55,772 bases of DNA from Holdemanella porci (GTDB lineage: Bacteria; Bacillota_I; Bacilli_A; Erysipelotrichales; Erysipelotrichaceae): positions 1 through 55,772 of the forward strand of contig NZ_JAHQVB010000007.1 in the NCBI RefSeq assembly GCF_019052655.1, written 5' to 3'. Below, piece by piece: positions 45,233 through 54,533 of the stretch (position 1 is the stretch's first letter; each line of letters opens with the position of its first letter). Position numbers and translations under genes: made by a program. Under the pieces are notes generated by a model. It was not told where the DNA came from and made no database searches. It saw only the letters and a list, made by a program, of their open reading frames with translations.

Positions 45233-45262
45233 CAAAAAAAGCCTGGCTAAAAGCCAAGCTAA
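45233..45262 (-). terminator. Terminator of the APEQ-repeat hydrolase gene
   Basis: Stem AGCTTGGCTT / AGCCAGGCT with loop TT(A)G and seven T on the minus strand, directly beyond the stop at 45273. Confidence 0.8.
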
Positions 45263-45272
45263 AAGTTTAAAA

Positions 45273-46538
45273 TTATCTAACAACACGAATAAATTGTGGA
45301 GATGCTGCTGTGCTTAAATATGCACTAGCAATTACAGTCTTACCTTCGTAGTTTCCATGAACAGCTTGTCCATTTCCAATATAGATAGCGATGTGGTCAA
45401 CACCACGTCCACCATTGTTATAGTACAATAAGTCACCTACTTGAGGATCGTTAGTGTAGTATCCATATTGACCTGCGTATTGATCTGGCCATAATTGATA
45501 AGCATCGCTTACACCGGCATTTGCCAAAGCTTGTTGTACAACTTGTGTACACCATAATCCATCAGTTACACCTACTAATTTTTGTGCTTCAGCAGCAATT
45601 CTTTGCCCTAAAGTACTAGTTGCTGGTGTTTCTGCAGGAGCTTGTACTTCTGGTGCTGGAGTTGTCTGTTCTGGAGCAGGTGTTACATTTTGCTCTGGAG
45701 CTGGAGTCTCAGTCTGTTCTGGAGCAGGTGCTACATTTTGCTCTGGAGCTGGAGTCTCAGTCTGTTCTGGAGCAGGTGCTACATTTTGCTCTGGAGCTGG
45801 AGTCTCAGTTTGTTCTGGAGCAGGTGTTACATTTTGCTCTGGAGCTGGAGTCTCAGTCTGTTCTGGAGCAGGTGTTACATTTTGCTCTGGAGCTGGAGTC
45901 TCAGTCTGTTCTGGAGCAGGTGCTACATTTTGCTCTGGAGCTGGAGTCTCAGTCTGTTCTGGAGCAGGTGCTACATTTTGCTCTGGAGCTGGAGTCTCAG
46001 TTTGTTCTGGAGCAGGTGTTACATTTTGCTCAGGAGCTGGAGTCTCAGTTTGTTCTGGAGCAGGTGTTACATTTTGCTCTGGAGCTGGAGTCTCAGTCTG
46101 TTCTGGAGCAGGTGTTACATTTTGCTCAGGAGCTGGAGTCTCAGTCTGTTCAGGAGCAGGTGTTTCTGCTGGAGTTTCAGTTGTAGTTACCGGAGTTTCA
46201 ACTACTTCTGCGGCTTTTTGTTCTGTTTCTTCTTTTACAGCTTCTTGACTAGCTGTTGCCACTGTTTCTTTCACTTCCCCTGTAATGTTACTTGAAACGC
46301 TAGCTGTTGTTGCTTCTTCAGTCTTTGAAGAATTTACTGTTCCATCTTCTGAAAAATAGTAAGATTTTCCTTCGATTTCTTGCCATCCTTTTGCCACAGT
46401 TTTATCTTCATTGACATAGCGATCACCATGCCATCCTGGTTCTTCCTTAGCTGCAACTACTGTTGCCACAACAGGGAAAGCAGATGCTACACATAAAATC
46501 GCTGCAACTTTTTTACCATTATTTTCTACAAAGTTCAT
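45273..46538 (-). CDS. Secreted NlpC/P60-like hydrolase with TPAPEQ tandem repeats
   Basis: 421 residues. Signal peptide (KVAAILCVASAFPVVATVVAAKE), one wall-binding-type repeat after PGWHG (KGWQEIEGKSYYFSEDGT), a Thr/Glu/Ala segment, then ten 16-residue repeats TETPAPEQNV(T/A)PAPEQ (~125-300). The C-terminal cysteine-peptidase-like domain follows (Cys in DGLWCTQVV ~327; His in GVDHIAIYIGNGQAVHG ~383). The repeats are a wall-spanning spacer. It probably hydrolyses peptidoglycan peptides. GGGGGT precedes the ATG. Confidence 0.88.
   Translation of the reverse strand: MNFVENNGKKVAAILCVASAFPVVATVVAAKEEPGWHGDRYVNEDKTVAKGWQEIEGKSYYFSEDGTVNSSKTEEATTASVSSNITGEVKETVATASQEAVKEETEQKAAEVVETPVTTTETPAETPAPEQTETPAPEQNVTPAPEQTETPAPEQNVTPAPEQTETPAPEQNVTPAPEQTETPAPEQNVAPAPEQTETPAPEQNVAPAPEQTETPAPEQNVTPAPEQTETPAPEQNVTPAPEQTETPAPEQNVAPAPEQTETPAPEQNVAPAPEQTETPAPEQNVTPAPEQTTPAPEVQAPAETPATSTLGQRIAAEAQKLVGVTDGLWCTQVVQQALANAGVSDAYQLWPDQYAGQYGYYTNDPQVGDLLYYNNGGRGVDHIAIYIGNGQAVHGNYEGKTVIASAYLSTAASPQFIRVVR
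45667..46166 (-). repeat. Ten-copy 48-bp coding tandem repeat
   Basis: Ten units of 48 bp encode TETPAPEQNVxPAPEQ. From N- to C-terminus the variable residue reads T,T,T,A,A,T,T,A,A,T. Units 4-5 and 8-9 also share the same silent difference (CAGTT/CAGTC), which points to duplication of a four-unit (192-bp) block. Confidence 0.9.
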
Positions 46539-46633
46539 TTTATTCTACCCCCTATTTAAAATAGTTCATGACTAGTTTACCACGAAACCACCTCACAAAC
46601 AACCCTAAATTATTTTTTTGGTTAGCATCTGTC

Positions 46634-46662
46634 AAAAGAAAAGGCCTCGTTTGAGGCCTAAA
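46634..46662 (-). terminator. tpiA terminator
   Basis: Stem TAGGCCTC / GAGGCCTT with AAAC loop, then TTTTCTTTT on the minus strand. Confidence 0.85.
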
Positions 46663-46672
46663 TTATCATTAA

Positions 46673-47419
46673 TTATTTTGTTTTTTCAATGATTTCTGTG
46701 AAGCTATCTTCTTTCAAACTAGCACCACCAATTAATGCACCATCAATATCTGGTTGAGCCATATATTCAACGATGTTATTAGGTTTAACACTTCCACCAT
46801 ATTGGATACGTACTTTTTCAGCAGCTTCTTCACCATACATAACCTTAACTTGGTCACGTACGATCTTACAGCAGTTTTCAGCAATTTCAACTGAAGCAGA
46901 TTTTCCAGTTCCGATAGCCCAGATTGGTTCGTAAGCAATTACCATTTCACCAACACATTTTGGACATAAGTCAGCTAAAGAACCAGCTAATTCTTCACGA
47001 ATTACTTTTTCTGAGTTTCCAGCATCGTAATCAGCTTCTGTTTCACCAACACATAAGATTGGAGTGATTCCAGCTTTAATTAAACGTTTTGCTTTTTTGT
47101 TTACTGTTTCATCAGTATCACCGAACATTTCACGACGTTCTGAGTGACCGATAATGCAGTATTTAACTCCCATTTCTTCTAACATAGGAACACTAACTTC
47201 ACCAGTGAAAGCTCCACTATCTTCAAAGTGGCAGTTTTCAGCAGCTACAACTAAGTTTTTAGCGTGATCCAATGCAGTTCTTAAATCAGTAAATGGACAT
47301 CCAATTCCATAAGTAGCATTTTCGCTAGCAGCAACACCATCAACAGCTTCGAAGAAAGCTTTTGTTTCAGCGTTGTTTTTGTTCATTTTCCAGTTTCCAA
47401 CGATAATAGGTTTTCTCAT
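46673..47419 (-). CDS. tpiA: Triosephosphate isomerase
   Basis: 248 residues. Catalytic Lys in GNWKMNKN, His in IIGHSERREMFG, Glu in IAYEPIWAIGTGK, and the phosphate loop QYGGSVKPNN are intact. Interconverts DHAP and glyceraldehyde-3-phosphate. It follows pgk by 18 nt in a glycolytic pair; gap and eno are not in the window. Confidence 0.98.
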   Translation of the reverse strand: MRKPIIVGNWKMNKNNAETKAFFEAVDGVAASENATYGIGCPFTDLRTALDHAKNLVVAAENCHFEDSGAFTGEVSVPMLEEMGVKYCIIGHSERREMFGDTDETVNKKAKRLIKAGITPILCVGETEADYDAGNSEKVIREELAGSLADLCPKCVGEMVIAYEPIWAIGTGKSASVEIAENCCKIVRDQVKVMYGEEAAEKVRIQYGGSVKPNNIVEYMAQPDIDGALIGGASLKEDSFTEIIEKTK

Positions 47420-47437
47420 CTTAAGTACATCTCCTTA

Positions 47438-48622
47438 TTACTTTTCGCTGATAATAGCGATACCAGGTAATGTTTTACCTTCCATATATTCCAAACTAGC
47501 TCCACCACCAGTTGAAACGTGAGAGAATTTGTCTGCATATCCTAATTGTTTTGCAGCAGCAGCAGAGTCTCCACCACCGATTACTGTAATAGCTTCTGGT
47601 AATTCAGAGATAGCTTTACATACTTCTTCAGTACCTTTAGCGAATTTAGGCATTTCGAATACACCCATAGGTCCATTCCATACTACAGTTTTAGCACCAG
47701 CTAAAGTTTCTTTGAACAATTCAACAGATTTAGGACCAATATCTAATCCCATCCATCCATCAGGAATTTGTCCAGCATCAGCAACACTAGTGTTAGCTTC
47801 TTCACTGAATGCATCAGCGATTACGTTATCTACAGGAAGAACTAATTTGTCTCCAGCTTTTTCTAAATATTCTTTTGCCAAATCCAATTTGTCATCTTCA
47901 ACTAATGAAGTACCGATTGAACCACCAACAGCTTTAGAGAATGTATAAGCCATTCCACCACCGATGATAACTTTGTCAGCTTTTTTCAATAAGTTGTCAA
48001 CAACATCAATCTTACTAGATACTTTAGATCCACCAATGATAGCTACAAATGGGTGAGCTGGTTCATCAACAGCTTTTCCTAACATTGTAACTTCTTTTTC
48101 AACTAAGAATCCTAATCCGTTTTCTTTAATGTTTGTAGGGATACCTACAGTAGAAGCGTGAGCACGGTGAACAGATCCGAATGCATCTTCAACGAATACT
48201 TCACCTAAACTAGCCCAATATGCACCTAATTCAGGATCGTTTTTACTTTCGCCTTTTTCATAACGAGTATTTTGCATTAATACGATTTCACCATCAGCTA
48301 ATGCATTTACAGCGTTTTCTAATTCTTCACCACGAGTTACTGGGCAGAAAGTTACTTTTACATCTGGTAACAATTCTTGTAAACGCACGGCTACGCATTC
48401 CAAGTTGTTTTTAGCTTTGTCTTCTTCAGTCTTAACTTTTCCTAAGTGAGACATCAAAATAACTCTAGCTTTGTTTTCTACTAAATATTTAATTGTAGGT
48501 AAAGCCATTACGATACGGTTATCATCAGTGATAACACCATCTTTTCTTGGCACGTTAAAATCACAACGTACGATGACCTTTTTTCCAGCTACATCAAGGT
48601 CTTTAACAGTTCTCTTTGTCAT
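47438..48622 (-). CDS. pgk: Phosphoglycerate kinase
   Basis: 394 residues from ATG 48622 (GGAGG 8 nt upstream; open frame to 48643 not supported). N-domain [11 protein letters not shown] and MSHLGKVK; C-domain nucleotide motif [15 protein letters not shown] and [13 protein letters not shown]. Codons are strongly biased, as expected for a highly expressed gene. The promoter is at 48656-48684. Confidence 0.98.
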   Translation of the reverse strand: MTKRTVKDLDVAGKKVIVRCDFNVPRKDGVITDDNRIVMALPTIKYLVENKARVILMSHLGKVKTEEDKAKNNLECVAVRLQELLPDVKVTFCPVTRGEELENAVNALADGEIVLMQNTRYEKGESKNDPELGAYWASLGEVFVEDAFGSVHRAHASTVGIPTNIKENGLGFLVEKEVTMLGKAVDEPAHPFVAIIGGSKVSSKIDVVDNLLKKADKVIIGGGMAYTFSKAVGGSIGTSLVEDDKLDLAKEYLEKAGDKLVLPVDNVIADAFSEEANTSVADAGQIPDGWMGLDIGPKSVELFKETLAGAKTVVWNGPMGVFEMPKFAKGTEEVCKAISELPEAITVIGGGDSAAAAKQLGYADKFSHVSTGGGASLEYMEGKTLPGIAIISEK

Positions 48623-48655
48623 GTATATTCCTCCTACTGTCATTTTTGCACATCC

Positions 48656-48684
48656 ATTATATCACTACATAAATTGATTGACTA
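48656..48684 (-). promoter_or_regulatory. pgk-tpiA promoter
   Basis: On the minus strand TAGTCA (48679-48684), 17-base spacer, TATAAT (48656-48661), 34 nt before the pgk ATG. Confidence 0.65.
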
Positions 48685-48727
48685 GTTTTTCACAAGTAAA
48701 ATATTTCACAAAAAGCGCTTACATCAC

Positions 48728-49201
48728 TTACTTGTGGTAATTACGACCATTATTGATCATAAAACCACGATAAATCTGTTCCAACATCAAGACACGGGTC
48801 ATTAAATGCGTAAAAGTTAGATCCGATAATTTCCAACGATAATTCGCTCTAGAAACTAATTTTTCACTTGGTCCAAGACTTCCCGCAATCACAAAGACAA
48901 TATTTGAATACTTCATTTGCCACATATCCAAATTTTTCGCAAACGACTCAGAATCAATCATCTTTCCATGAAGATCAAGCAATACCACAAAATCTTGATC
49001 TGATAATTTTTCTAGAACACGATTTCCCTCTTTTTCTTTCACCAATAAGACTTCAGCTTCTCTAGAAACATGTTCATTTGCTTCATCCTTGACTTCGATT
49101 TCGCTAAACTTACAAAATGCCGACAAACGCTTCATATATTCTTTCTCTAAAGACTGTAAAGCCTTATCTTTATTCTTACCAATCGCAATTAATTTAATCA
49201 C
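48728..49201 (-). CDS. rlmH: 23S rRNA (pseudouridine1915-N3)-methyltransferase RlmH
   Basis: 157-residue SPOUT enzyme. Conserved VFVIAGSLGPSE (SAM knot), FTHLMTRVLMLEQIYRGFMI and the invariant C-terminal YHK are present. It modifies helix 69 of 23S rRNA. Overlaps the ATPase gene by 4 nt. Confidence 0.96.
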   Translation of the reverse strand: MIKLIAIGKNKDKALQSLEKEYMKRLSAFCKFSEIEVKDEANEHVSREAEVLLVKEKEGNRVLEKLSDQDFVVLLDLHGKMIDSESFAKNLDMWQMKYSNIVFVIAGSLGPSEKLVSRANYRWKLSDLTFTHLMTRVLMLEQIYRGFMINNGRNYHK

Positions 49202-49908
49202 AATACCCCTCCATCATTATTCTCTTGAATATCTTTCACAAAATAATCATACCGATCCAAAAATAATTTCATTATTTGATAGCTAGACGTAGATTTATAA
49301 TTCACTTCTTCTACCCTATCTTCATCAAATGATAAGATTTGTGCATTGGGAAAACCCAATAATATAGGTGAATGTGTCGCAATGATAAATTGACAATTTT
49401 GTTTCACACATTCCTCAATCAAGTATAATAATGCCAATTGATTCTGACAAGATAAAGCCGCTTCCGGTTCATCCAAAAAGTAAAGTCCATTTTTATTCGT
49501 TTGTTTCATCAATACAGAAAAGAAACTTTGACCATGCGATTGATCATGATATCTTTCAGACAAAACACCACTATACTCCATTTCTTTTGTCGCGACATTA
49601 TAGAAGCTTTCTGCACGCAAGAAATACATCCAATCCGGTTTTCTAGAACGCCACAAACGCATATGTTCATGCAATCTAGAATACGAATCATACGTAGAAA
49701 AATTATAGTTTCTTGTTCCACCTTCTGGATTCAATCCATTTTTAATCGCAAGAGCCTCTAATAAAGTGGATTTACCACTTCCGTTTTCTCCACAAAAGAA
49801 AGTGACCGGCTTATTAAACATGAATTGATCAATACTTCGAATACTTTTAATATCGGCCACATAATCATCAATTTCATCCCACAAGATGTCAAATCCATTT
49901 ATAAACAT
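49198..49908 (-). CDS. Small AAA/ABC-type ATPase (RecF/SMC-like)
   Basis: About 236 residues from ATG 49908 (AGGTGA 5 nt upstream). Walker A FFCGENGSGKSTLLEAL (~40-56), Walker B GLYFLDEPEAALS (~147), and the H-loop IIATHSPILLGF (~185). It is the compact form without coiled coil that resembles AAA_23-type ATP-binding proteins; function unknown. Coupled to rlmH by overlap. It begins right after the Bce-operon terminator, so it is a separate unit. Confidence 0.8.
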   Translation of the reverse strand: MFINGFDILWDEIDDYVADIKSIRSIDQFMFNKPVTFFCGENGSGKSTLLEALAIKNGLNPEGGTRNYNFSTYDSYSRLHEHMRLWRSRKPDWMYFLRAESFYNVATKEMEYSGVLSERYHDQSHGQSFFSVLMKQTNKNGLYFLDEPEAALSCQNQLALLYLIEECVKQNCQFIIATHSPILLGFPNAQILSFDEDRVEEVNYKSTSSYQIMKLFLDRYDYFVKDIQENNDGGVL

Positions 49909-49920
49909 ATATATCACCTA

Positions 49921-49948
49921 AAAAAAATAGTACTCTATTCGAGTACTA
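49921..49948 (-). terminator. Terminator of the bceAB operon
   Basis: Perfect stem TAGTACTC / GAGTACTA with loop GAATA and eight T on the minus strand. Its upstream edge overlaps the stop codon of the microprotein gene. Confidence 0.85.
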
Positions 49949-50023
49949 AATTCCATGATGATTTACATAATAAATATAGATACATAATCCAATCAAGATA
50001 AATCCCAATATCCAATTAAGCAT
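49946..50023 (-). CDS. 25-residue single-span membrane microprotein after bceB
   Basis: Short ORF: ATG at 50023 overlaps the bceB stop (ATGCTTAA), TAG at 49946-49948. The peptide starts MLNWILGFILIGLCIYIYY, one hydrophobic helix, then VNHHGI. It ends exactly at the operon terminator. Position, overlap and clean membrane helix suggest a real small subunit or regulator of the Bce transporter, but the ribosome-binding site is weak (AAAAAGAA), so translation would rely on coupling to bceB. Unproven. Confidence 0.45.
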   Translation of the reverse strand: MLNWILGFILIGLCIYIYYVNHHGI

Positions 50024-51983
50024 TTCTTTTTACAATTCCATAATAGACTTTTGAAGTTAATACATAAATCACAATGTAGACTAGGGCAAAAGCCACAAAA
50101 CACATAGATGTTGTTCGAACATAAAGCCATGAATCGCTCACAAACAACAAATGAAGTAACTTTTCAATCATTGGATACGCAAAACAAACATGAAGTCCTG
50201 CAACAAGTAATGGCATAAAGAATACCGTCAGTACTTGTGAATGAATAGCCTTCTTTACATCACTTTGTTCTAGACCTACTTTTTGCATAATTTCAAAACG
50301 ATCCTTATCTTCATAGCCTTCAGTAATCTGTTTGTAGTACATAATCAGAATGGTTGCCATGATAAATAAGAAGCTTAAGAAGATTCCAATAAATAAGATG
50401 CCTGCATATAATTCAATCAAACCTTGTTTCTGATCCGATTTATTTGTCCAAATAAAATTATTTATATTTCCATTTTGAGTTAATTTTTCAATAACCCTAC
50501 GATCATTCGCATCACAATCAAATGAATAACTAGCATATATTGTACTCGCGTCGTCGCCATACACATTTGTCTGATCTTCTTGCATCGTTTCTAAAGTCTT
50601 TTCTGAATCCACAATAATATAATAATGCTCTGTCACATTGGGATTTCTTTCATCCATCTTCAAGTGGTCTAATTGTTTCTTCACAACATATTCTTTTCCA
50701 AATAAAGATAAAGTTTTCGCTTTAGCCTTTTCTACATTGGAATACACATAGATTTCATTTGGCTTTAAAGAACCCTTAATATTTTCATAATCTTGAATAT
50801 CTTTTAATGGAAGACAATAAAATTCTTGAATTTCATTTACGGCATTAATTCCCTCATCACGATAATCTGTAATCAAAGTGCCATTCTTTAAATATCCTGC
50901 ATAACCCAACTCTTTATACGCAAGAAGATTCTTTGGAACAATGCCCATACGAATCAATTCTTCACTCATTTCATCAAAATCAATATTGGCAGCTTCCCCA
51001 TATCCTGTTCCAATAAAATCTCTTGGATATTGTGAATCCACAACACGATCAATACTTGACCACATGCTAAGGGTTGACGACAACATGACTAAAACCATTG
51101 TTGAAAGAATACAAATATTCGCAAGTCCTACGGCATTTTGTTTCATACGATACATCATGCCAGAAATACTAATAAAGTGATTCGTCTTATAATAGTAATT
51201 CTTGTTTTTCTTCATTAATTTTAAGAAAGTGACCGAAATCGATGTAAATAATAAATACGTTCCAATAATGACAAGTACTACAGCCACAAAAAAGACGTAG
51301 AGTGCGCTTAAAGGATTTTTAGTAGTAATTGATAAATAGTATCCAATACCTAGACAAAGAATACCAATAATGGAAAGAAACCATTTGGCCTTAGGCTCTT
51401 TTTCACCCATATGATCGGAATGAAGCAATTCAATCGGACTTGAAATATGAATACGAATCATAGAATAGAAATAGATCAATACATAAATCAATCCAATCAC
51501 AAGAACACATTGTCTCATACCTATAAAAGAAAAGTAGAAGCCGAGTATAATATCTGCACCAATCATTTTTGCGATAACCAAAAACATCGCTTTATCCAGT
51601 AAAACACCTAATCCAATTCCTAAAATTAATGAAACAAGTAGAGTTATTAATGTTTCATAAAACAAAACTCGAGCTAAGTGTTTCTTTTCCATTCCCAATA
51701 TAGAGAATAATGCGAATTCTTTTTGTCTTCTTTTAATCAAGAAACTATGTGTATAGAACAAGAAAATAAACGCAAAGATTTCAATAATCACAGTGCCAAA
51801 ACCTAATAACTGCTTTATAGATGCTCCTCCTACAATTTCATTTAAATGTGGATTATTTGCCAAAGAAACAACCATATACAACATCATTGTCGTTAAGACA
51901 CTCGTTAATATATAAGGAATGATGGTACGCGCATTCTTCTTCAAATTATCTACAGCTAAATTTAAATAGAAAGCTCTACTCAT
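50016..51983 (-). CDS. BceB-type ABC transporter permease
   Basis: About 655 residues from ATG 51983 (AGGTGG upstream; the start overlaps the end of the ATPase gene). Ten helices: a first FtsX block (GFGTVIIEIFAFIFLFYTHSF, FALFSILGMEKKHLARVLFYE), then four more, a ~200-residue extracellular domain (~320-520) between helices 7 and 8, and a last FtsX block. This large outer domain marks Bce/Bcr-type permeases, which detect and remove peptide antibiotics such as bacitracin from lipid targets and signal to the BceS kinase. Confidence 0.92.
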   Translation of the reverse strand: MSRAFYLNLAVDNLKKNARTIIPYILTSVLTTMMLYMVVSLANNPHLNEIVGGASIKQLLGFGTVIIEIFAFIFLFYTHSFLIKRRQKEFALFSILGMEKKHLARVLFYETLITLLVSLILGIGLGVLLDKAMFLVIAKMIGADIILGFYFSFIGMRQCVLVIGLIYVLIYFYSMIRIHISSPIELLHSDHMGEKEPKAKWFLSIIGILCLGIGYYLSITTKNPLSALYVFFVAVVLVIIGTYLLFTSISVTFLKLMKKNKNYYYKTNHFISISGMMYRMKQNAVGLANICILSTMVLVMLSSTLSMWSSIDRVVDSQYPRDFIGTGYGEAANIDFDEMSEELIRMGIVPKNLLAYKELGYAGYLKNGTLITDYRDEGINAVNEIQEFYCLPLKDIQDYENIKGSLKPNEIYVYSNVEKAKAKTLSLFGKEYVVKKQLDHLKMDERNPNVTEHYYIIVDSEKTLETMQEDQTNVYGDDASTIYASYSFDCDANDRRVIEKLTQNGNINNFIWTNKSDQKQGLIELYAGILFIGIFLSFLFIMATILIMYYKQITEGYEDKDRFEIMQKVGLEQSDVKKAIHSQVLTVFFMPLLVAGLHVCFAYPMIEKLLHLLFVSDSWLYVRTTSMCFVAFALVYIVIYVLTSKVYYGIVKRNA

Positions 51984-52743
51984 GATGCACACCACCTGTA
52001 GCTAATAATGTCAACGTATCACTAATACATTGGTACATCTGATCTAAATTCTTATTTCCCTTATAAATTTCATGGAAAATTATTCCATCCTTAATAAACA
52101 GAACGCGAGAAGCGTGACTTGCTGCCTTTGTCGAATGAGTAACCATTACGATTGTTTGTTGATTCGCATTGATTGTTCCAAATAAATGTAAAAGTTCCTC
52201 TGTACTCTTTGAATCCAAAGCTCCCGTTGGCTCATCGGCCAAGATTAGATCTGGATTTGTGATGATAGCACGAGCTACAGCTACACGCTGCTTTTGTCCA
52301 CCACTAATTTCATATGGAAACTTATCTAAAATACCCTCAATCCCTAATTGTTTTGCGATAGGATCCAATCTTTTTTTCATTTCTGGATATTTTTTCTTAC
52401 TTAAAACCAAAGGCAAGAAAATATTATCGCGATTATTAAAATTATCTAATAAGTTAAAATCTTGGAATACAAAGCCCAAGTGTTCTCTTCGAAAGTTCGC
52501 AATTTCTTTTTCTGAAATATGCGTAATATCTTTACCATGTAATAAGACTTGTCCACTTGTTGGTTTATCTAAAGCTGCCAAGATATTTAATAGTGTTGTC
52601 TTACCAGATCCAGACTCACCCATAATAGCGACATATTCGCCTTTATTCACACTAAAGTTTACGTTGGTCAATGCCTGTACTTGATTCTGTGTAAATCTTG
52701 TTGTATATACTTTTTTTAAATTTTTTACTTCCAATAATGCCAT
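51976..52743 (-). CDS. BceA-type ABC transporter ATPase
   Basis: 255 residues from ATG 52743 (GGAGGT 7 nt upstream). Walker A MGESGSGKTTLLNIL, Q-loop FVFQDFNLLDNF, signature SGGQKQRVAVARAI, Walker B LILADEPTGALDS, H-loop VTHSTKAA: a complete MacB-like ATPase. It powers the permease encoded immediately downstream. The operon is preceded by a predicted BceR site at 52819-52832. Confidence 0.95.
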   Translation of the reverse strand: MALLEVKNLKKVYTTRFTQNQVQALTNVNFSVNKGEYVAIMGESGSGKTTLLNILAALDKPTSGQVLLHGKDITHISEKEIANFRREHLGFVFQDFNLLDNFNNRDNIFLPLVLSKKKYPEMKKRLDPIAKQLGIEGILDKFPYEISGGQKQRVAVARAIITNPDLILADEPTGALDSKSTEELLHLFGTINANQQTIVMVTHSTKAASHASRVLFIKDGIIFHEIYKGNKNLDQMYQCISDTLTLLATGGVHHE

Positions 52744-52818
52744 ATTCATTACCTCCATGTACACCAAAATTCTACAAAGAATTCAAAAATGCAGCCATCG
52801 ATTCAGCTAACACTATTC

Positions 52819-52832
52819 TTACAAGATTGTAA
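52819..52832. promoter_or_regulatory. Predicted BceR operator before bceAB
   Basis: TTACA-AGAT-TGTAA matches the TNACA-N4-TGTAA inverted repeat described for Bce-type response regulators. It lies between the bceS stop and the bceA start; on the minus strand a TAGAAT -10-like word follows ~45 nt downstream. Confidence 0.75.
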
Positions 52833-52834
52833 GA

Positions 52835-53824
52835 TTACTCAATTCTTCCTTCAAAATGCGTAAGGTCTAATATCACTCGAGTGCCCTTACCTACATTAGA
52901 TTCAATCGTTATTTTATGATTCAGCATATCTAAAATATTTTTACATAAATATAGACCTAAACCACTTGCCGTTTTATCACTACGTCCATTTATACCTGTA
53001 TATCCTTTTTCAAACACACGACTTAGATCACTTGCACTAATACCAATACCCGTATCTTCAATAACTAAAACATGTTTAGACTTCATATATATAGATATCA
53101 AACCATTTTCATTGGTATATTTAAGACTATTCGAAAGAATTTGTTCCAACACAAACACAAGCCACTTTTCATCACTCAAAATAACATCCCCGGTTTCTTT
53201 AAAACTCAACTGAATGTGTTTACGAATAAATTCTGTAGAAAAGCGACGAATCGATTGTCGAATCAAATCATCCAACTCCAATTCTTTAAATAAGAAATCA
53301 GTATGCGTACTATGTAAGCGTAAATAGGCTAAAACCATATCTGTATATTGATCCATACGTAAGAGTTGTAACTTAATTTCATTACGACTCAATTCCTCAT
53401 CTTCAAGTAGTAATTTCATAGCGGCAATGGGAAGCTTAGCCTGATGTACCCACATCGTAAAATAATCTTCTAGATCATGCATTTTGTTTTCTGAAGAAAT
53501 AACATACTCATCATGATTGTCTTTCATAGCCACTAAGATTTTATGATAATCTTCTCCCATCAATGAAAAATCTCGAAGATCACAAGACAAAGAAACATTA
53601 CTATTGGATTGAAGTGTTACTAAGGTTTGGTGTTTCTTATAATATTTGTAGTAATCCCAAAAGAAACAAACCACCAATAATACACATAAAATCATAAAGG
53701 CATATGTAAAAGCTTCAAGTTCTAAATTATAGAGTTTAAATACAACATAACATGTAAAAAGACTAAAAGTATATATAACTATAAACAAACGTCGATCTTT
53801 TAAATAATGACTAAACAACTTCAT
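52835..53824 (-). CDS. BceS-type intramembrane-sensing histidine kinase
   Basis: 329 residues. Two N-terminal helices (about 15-30 and 38-55) with almost no outer loop, no HAMP; the short linker leads to the HisKA-like region with MWVHQAKLPIAAMKLL (phospho-His ~129) and HATPase (NSLKYTNENG, DTGIGISASD, GLGLYLCKNIL). Such kinases cannot sense drugs alone and rely on the BceAB flux. Overlaps bceR by 4 nt. Confidence 0.93.
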   Translation of the reverse strand: MKLFSHYLKDRRLFIVIYTFSLFTCYVVFKLYNLELEAFTYAFMILCVLLVVCFFWDYYKYYKKHQTLVTLQSNSNVSLSCDLRDFSLMGEDYHKILVAMKDNHDEYVISSENKMHDLEDYFTMWVHQAKLPIAAMKLLLEDEELSRNEIKLQLLRMDQYTDMVLAYLRLHSTHTDFLFKELELDDLIRQSIRRFSTEFIRKHIQLSFKETGDVILSDEKWLVFVLEQILSNSLKYTNENGLISIYMKSKHVLVIEDTGIGISASDLSRVFEKGYTGINGRSDKTASGLGLYLCKNILDMLNHKITIESNVGKGTRVILDLTHFEGRIE

Positions 53825-54489
53825 ATCTTATATCCCAATCCTTTTTTTGTTTGAATAAAATCCACAATGCCAATACTCTCTAACTTTTTACGCAAACGAT
53901 TCACATTCACACTTAGTGCATTTTCATCCACATAAAAGTCCGTCTTCCACAAATATTCCATTAAACTATCTCGAGATACAATCGTCCCCTTCTTTTCCAT
54001 AAGTAAACGTAGGATCTTAGCCTCATTCTTACTCAGTTCAATTTGAGAAGATTGAAAACATACCGTATTATCATCTAAATTAAAGCGTACACCTTGATAT
54101 TCAAGGATATTATGATTAGATACAAAGTCATAACTACGTCTTAATATTGCCGTAATTTTAGCAGCTAGAACATTTAAATCAAACGGTTTACATACAAAAT
54201 CATCCGCACCCTTAGAGATAGCCATCACAATACTCATATTGTCTGTAGCACTTGAAATAAAGATAATTGGAACTTTGGATCCTTCACGAATCTTTTCCGT
54301 CCACAAATATCCATTCAAATAAGGCAGTGTTATATCCATTAATACTAAGTCTGGATTGAAAGATTGAAATACATCCATCACATTATAAAAATCAACAACT
54401 CGATTAACATCATAGTTCCAAGATTTAAGAAACGATTCTAACTTTTTTGAGATGAGTTCATCATCTTCTACAATCATTATTTTATACAT
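53821..54489 (-). CDS. BceR-type response regulator
   Basis: 222 residues from ATG 54489 (GGTGAGA upstream; frame open to 54516). Receiver IMIVEDDELISKKLE, phospho-Asp in DLVLMDITLPYLNGYLW, Lys in FVCKPFDLN; OmpR output domain ELSKNEAKILRLLMEKKGTIVSR...NRLRKKLESIGIVDFIQTKKGLGYKI. Expected to bind the two TNACA-N4-TGTAA sites and activate bceAB and itself. Confidence 0.93.
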   Translation of the reverse strand: MYKIMIVEDDELISKKLESFLKSWNYDVNRVVDFYNVMDVFQSFNPDLVLMDITLPYLNGYLWTEKIREGSKVPIIFISSATDNMSIVMAISKGADDFVCKPFDLNVLAAKITAILRRSYDFVSNHNILEYQGVRFNLDDNTVCFQSSQIELSKNEAKILRLLMEKKGTIVSRDSLMEYLWKTDFYVDENALSVNVNRLRKKLESIGIVDFIQTKKGLGYKI

Positions 54490-54533
54490 AGTCTCACCCA
54501 CTTTATTATACTGCATAAACTAATAAATCTTTC

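Noticed and set aside
45620..46295. Long plus-strand frames opposite the TPAPEQ repeats (188 and 217 codons)
   Set aside because: They exist only because the 48-bp repeat has no stop in those frames. The proteins are monotonous repeats with no start signals, opposite a clear secreted hydrolase.
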